Below are positions 63,644-64,000 of a DNA stretch of 64,000 bases, piece after piece (position 1 is the stretch's first letter; each line of letters begins with the position of its first letter). Below the pieces are notes generated by a model, which saw only the letters and a program-made list of their open reading frames with translations, was not told where the DNA came from and searched no databases. The position numbers and the translations under genes were made by a program. Source of the DNA: Ferriphaselus sp. R-1. Lineage in GTDB: Bacteria > Pseudomonadota > Gammaproteobacteria > Burkholderiales > Gallionellaceae. Location: contig NZ_JQKP01000001.1 in the NCBI RefSeq assembly GCF_000746095.1, positions 310,001-374,000 on the forward strand, written 5' to 3'.

Positions 63644-64000
63644 ACGACCCTCAGTGGGGAAACAAGAATAGCGGTGGTCCGCCCGATCTGGATGCGCTGG
63701 TGCGCAAGCTGAACGCCAAGCTGCAGGCGCTGCTGGATGGCCAGCGCGGTGGCGGCGCGGGCTCCGGTGGTGGCGGTGCGGCGATGAAGTTCGGCGGCGG
63801 ATTGGGGCTGCTGGTTATCATCGGCCTGCTGATCTGGGTCGGCAGCGGTTTTTATATCGTGGATGCCAGCCAGCGCGGCATGGTGCTGCGTTTCGGCAAG
63901 TTCGTCGAAGCCACAGAGGCGGGCCCGCGCTGGCATCTGCCGTATCCGTTCGAGACCGTGGAGATCGTCAATGTGAGCCAGGTGCGCACGGTGGAGATCG
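63634..64000 (+). CDS. hflK: HflK protease modulator (partial, cut by window end)
   Basis: N-terminal 122 residues: MGLNDPQWGNKNSGGPPDLD, a Gly-rich stretch, one TM helix (LGLLVIIGLLIWVGSGFYIV) and the start of the band-7/SPFH domain (DASQRGMVLRFGKFVE). With HflC it encloses FtsH. The reading frame runs off the window. Confidence 0.95.
   Translation, partial: MGLNDPQWGNKNSGGPPDLDALVRKLNAKLQALLDGQRGGGAGSGGGGAAMKFGGGLGLLVIIGLLIWVGSGFYIVDASQRGMVLRFGKFVEATEAGPRWHLPYPFETVEIVNVSQVRTVEI

Overview
The window looks like chromosome of a betaproteobacterium, most likely a neutrophilic iron oxidiser of the Gallionellaceae type. The housekeeping synteny is betaproteobacterial (ftsY-ftsE-ftsX-rpoH; M16 pair-rsmD-coaD-ferredoxin; hfq-hflX-hflK; rnr-rlmB). 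The lineage clue is a one-heme cytochrome-porin at 1554-2822 that matches the Cyc2 iron-oxidase architecture. The taxonomic call is inference; no rRNA gene is present.

Layout. 1-1200: end of a K+/H+-antiporter-type protein and a pilin-like protein. 1400-10080: cyc2 followed by a four-gene exopolysaccharide locus (BcsB-like periplasmic protein, GT2 synthase with an N-terminal MshEN-type domain, GT-C-like membrane protein, TIM-barrel glycosidase-like lipoprotein). 10087-13516 (minus): rpoH, ftsX, ftsE, ftsY, with a CIRCE operator over the rpoH promoter. 13612-18340: two M16 peptidases, rsmD (apparently with a non-standard start), coaD, ferredoxin, an outer-membrane barrel. 18405-23340: HPP membrane protein, radA, delta-class carbonic anhydrase, DsbA-like protein, DUF6781-like protein. 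23344-28180: UbiB kinase, a four-gene MglA-like GTPase/Roadblock module, and an RsmI-like methylase. 28185-37072: lplT, alr, rpmB, rpmG, phrB, epimerase, periplasmic peroxidase, miaA, rlmM, HAD phosphatase. 37094-48240: S49 peptidase, FadL-like porin, a fused 3-hydroxyacyl-CoA dehydrogenase/enoyl-CoA hydratase, a molybdopterin-fold protein with a hybrid kinase, thiolase, chalcone-isomerase-like protein, ATP-grasp-like protein, DUF599 protein. 48241-49150: gene-poor, repeat-containing, locally AT-rich. 49160-57099: nucleotidase, MFS transporter, methyltransferase-rnhA-dnaQ, hydrolase, corC, ybeY, miaB (phoH is absent from its usual place). 57376-58640: two tandem paralogous 31-residue membrane microproteins, cytochrome b561 and a small orphan. 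58976-64000: tRNA-Leu(CAG), rnr, rlmB, hfq, hflX, partial hflK.

How it fits together. Cyc2 would take electrons from extracellular Fe(II). The adjacent polysaccharide locus could make the matrix or stalk on which Fe(III) is deposited, possibly gated by cyclic di-GMP through the MshEN-like domain. The periplasmic carbonic anhydrase suits an autotroph. The FadL/hydroxyacyl-CoA dehydrogenase/thiolase set is less expected in such an organism.

The strongest candidates for something undescribed are the tandem 31-aa microproteins upstream of cytochrome b561, the GTPase/Roadblock module, and the palindromic repeats inserted in frame into miaA and the fad gene.
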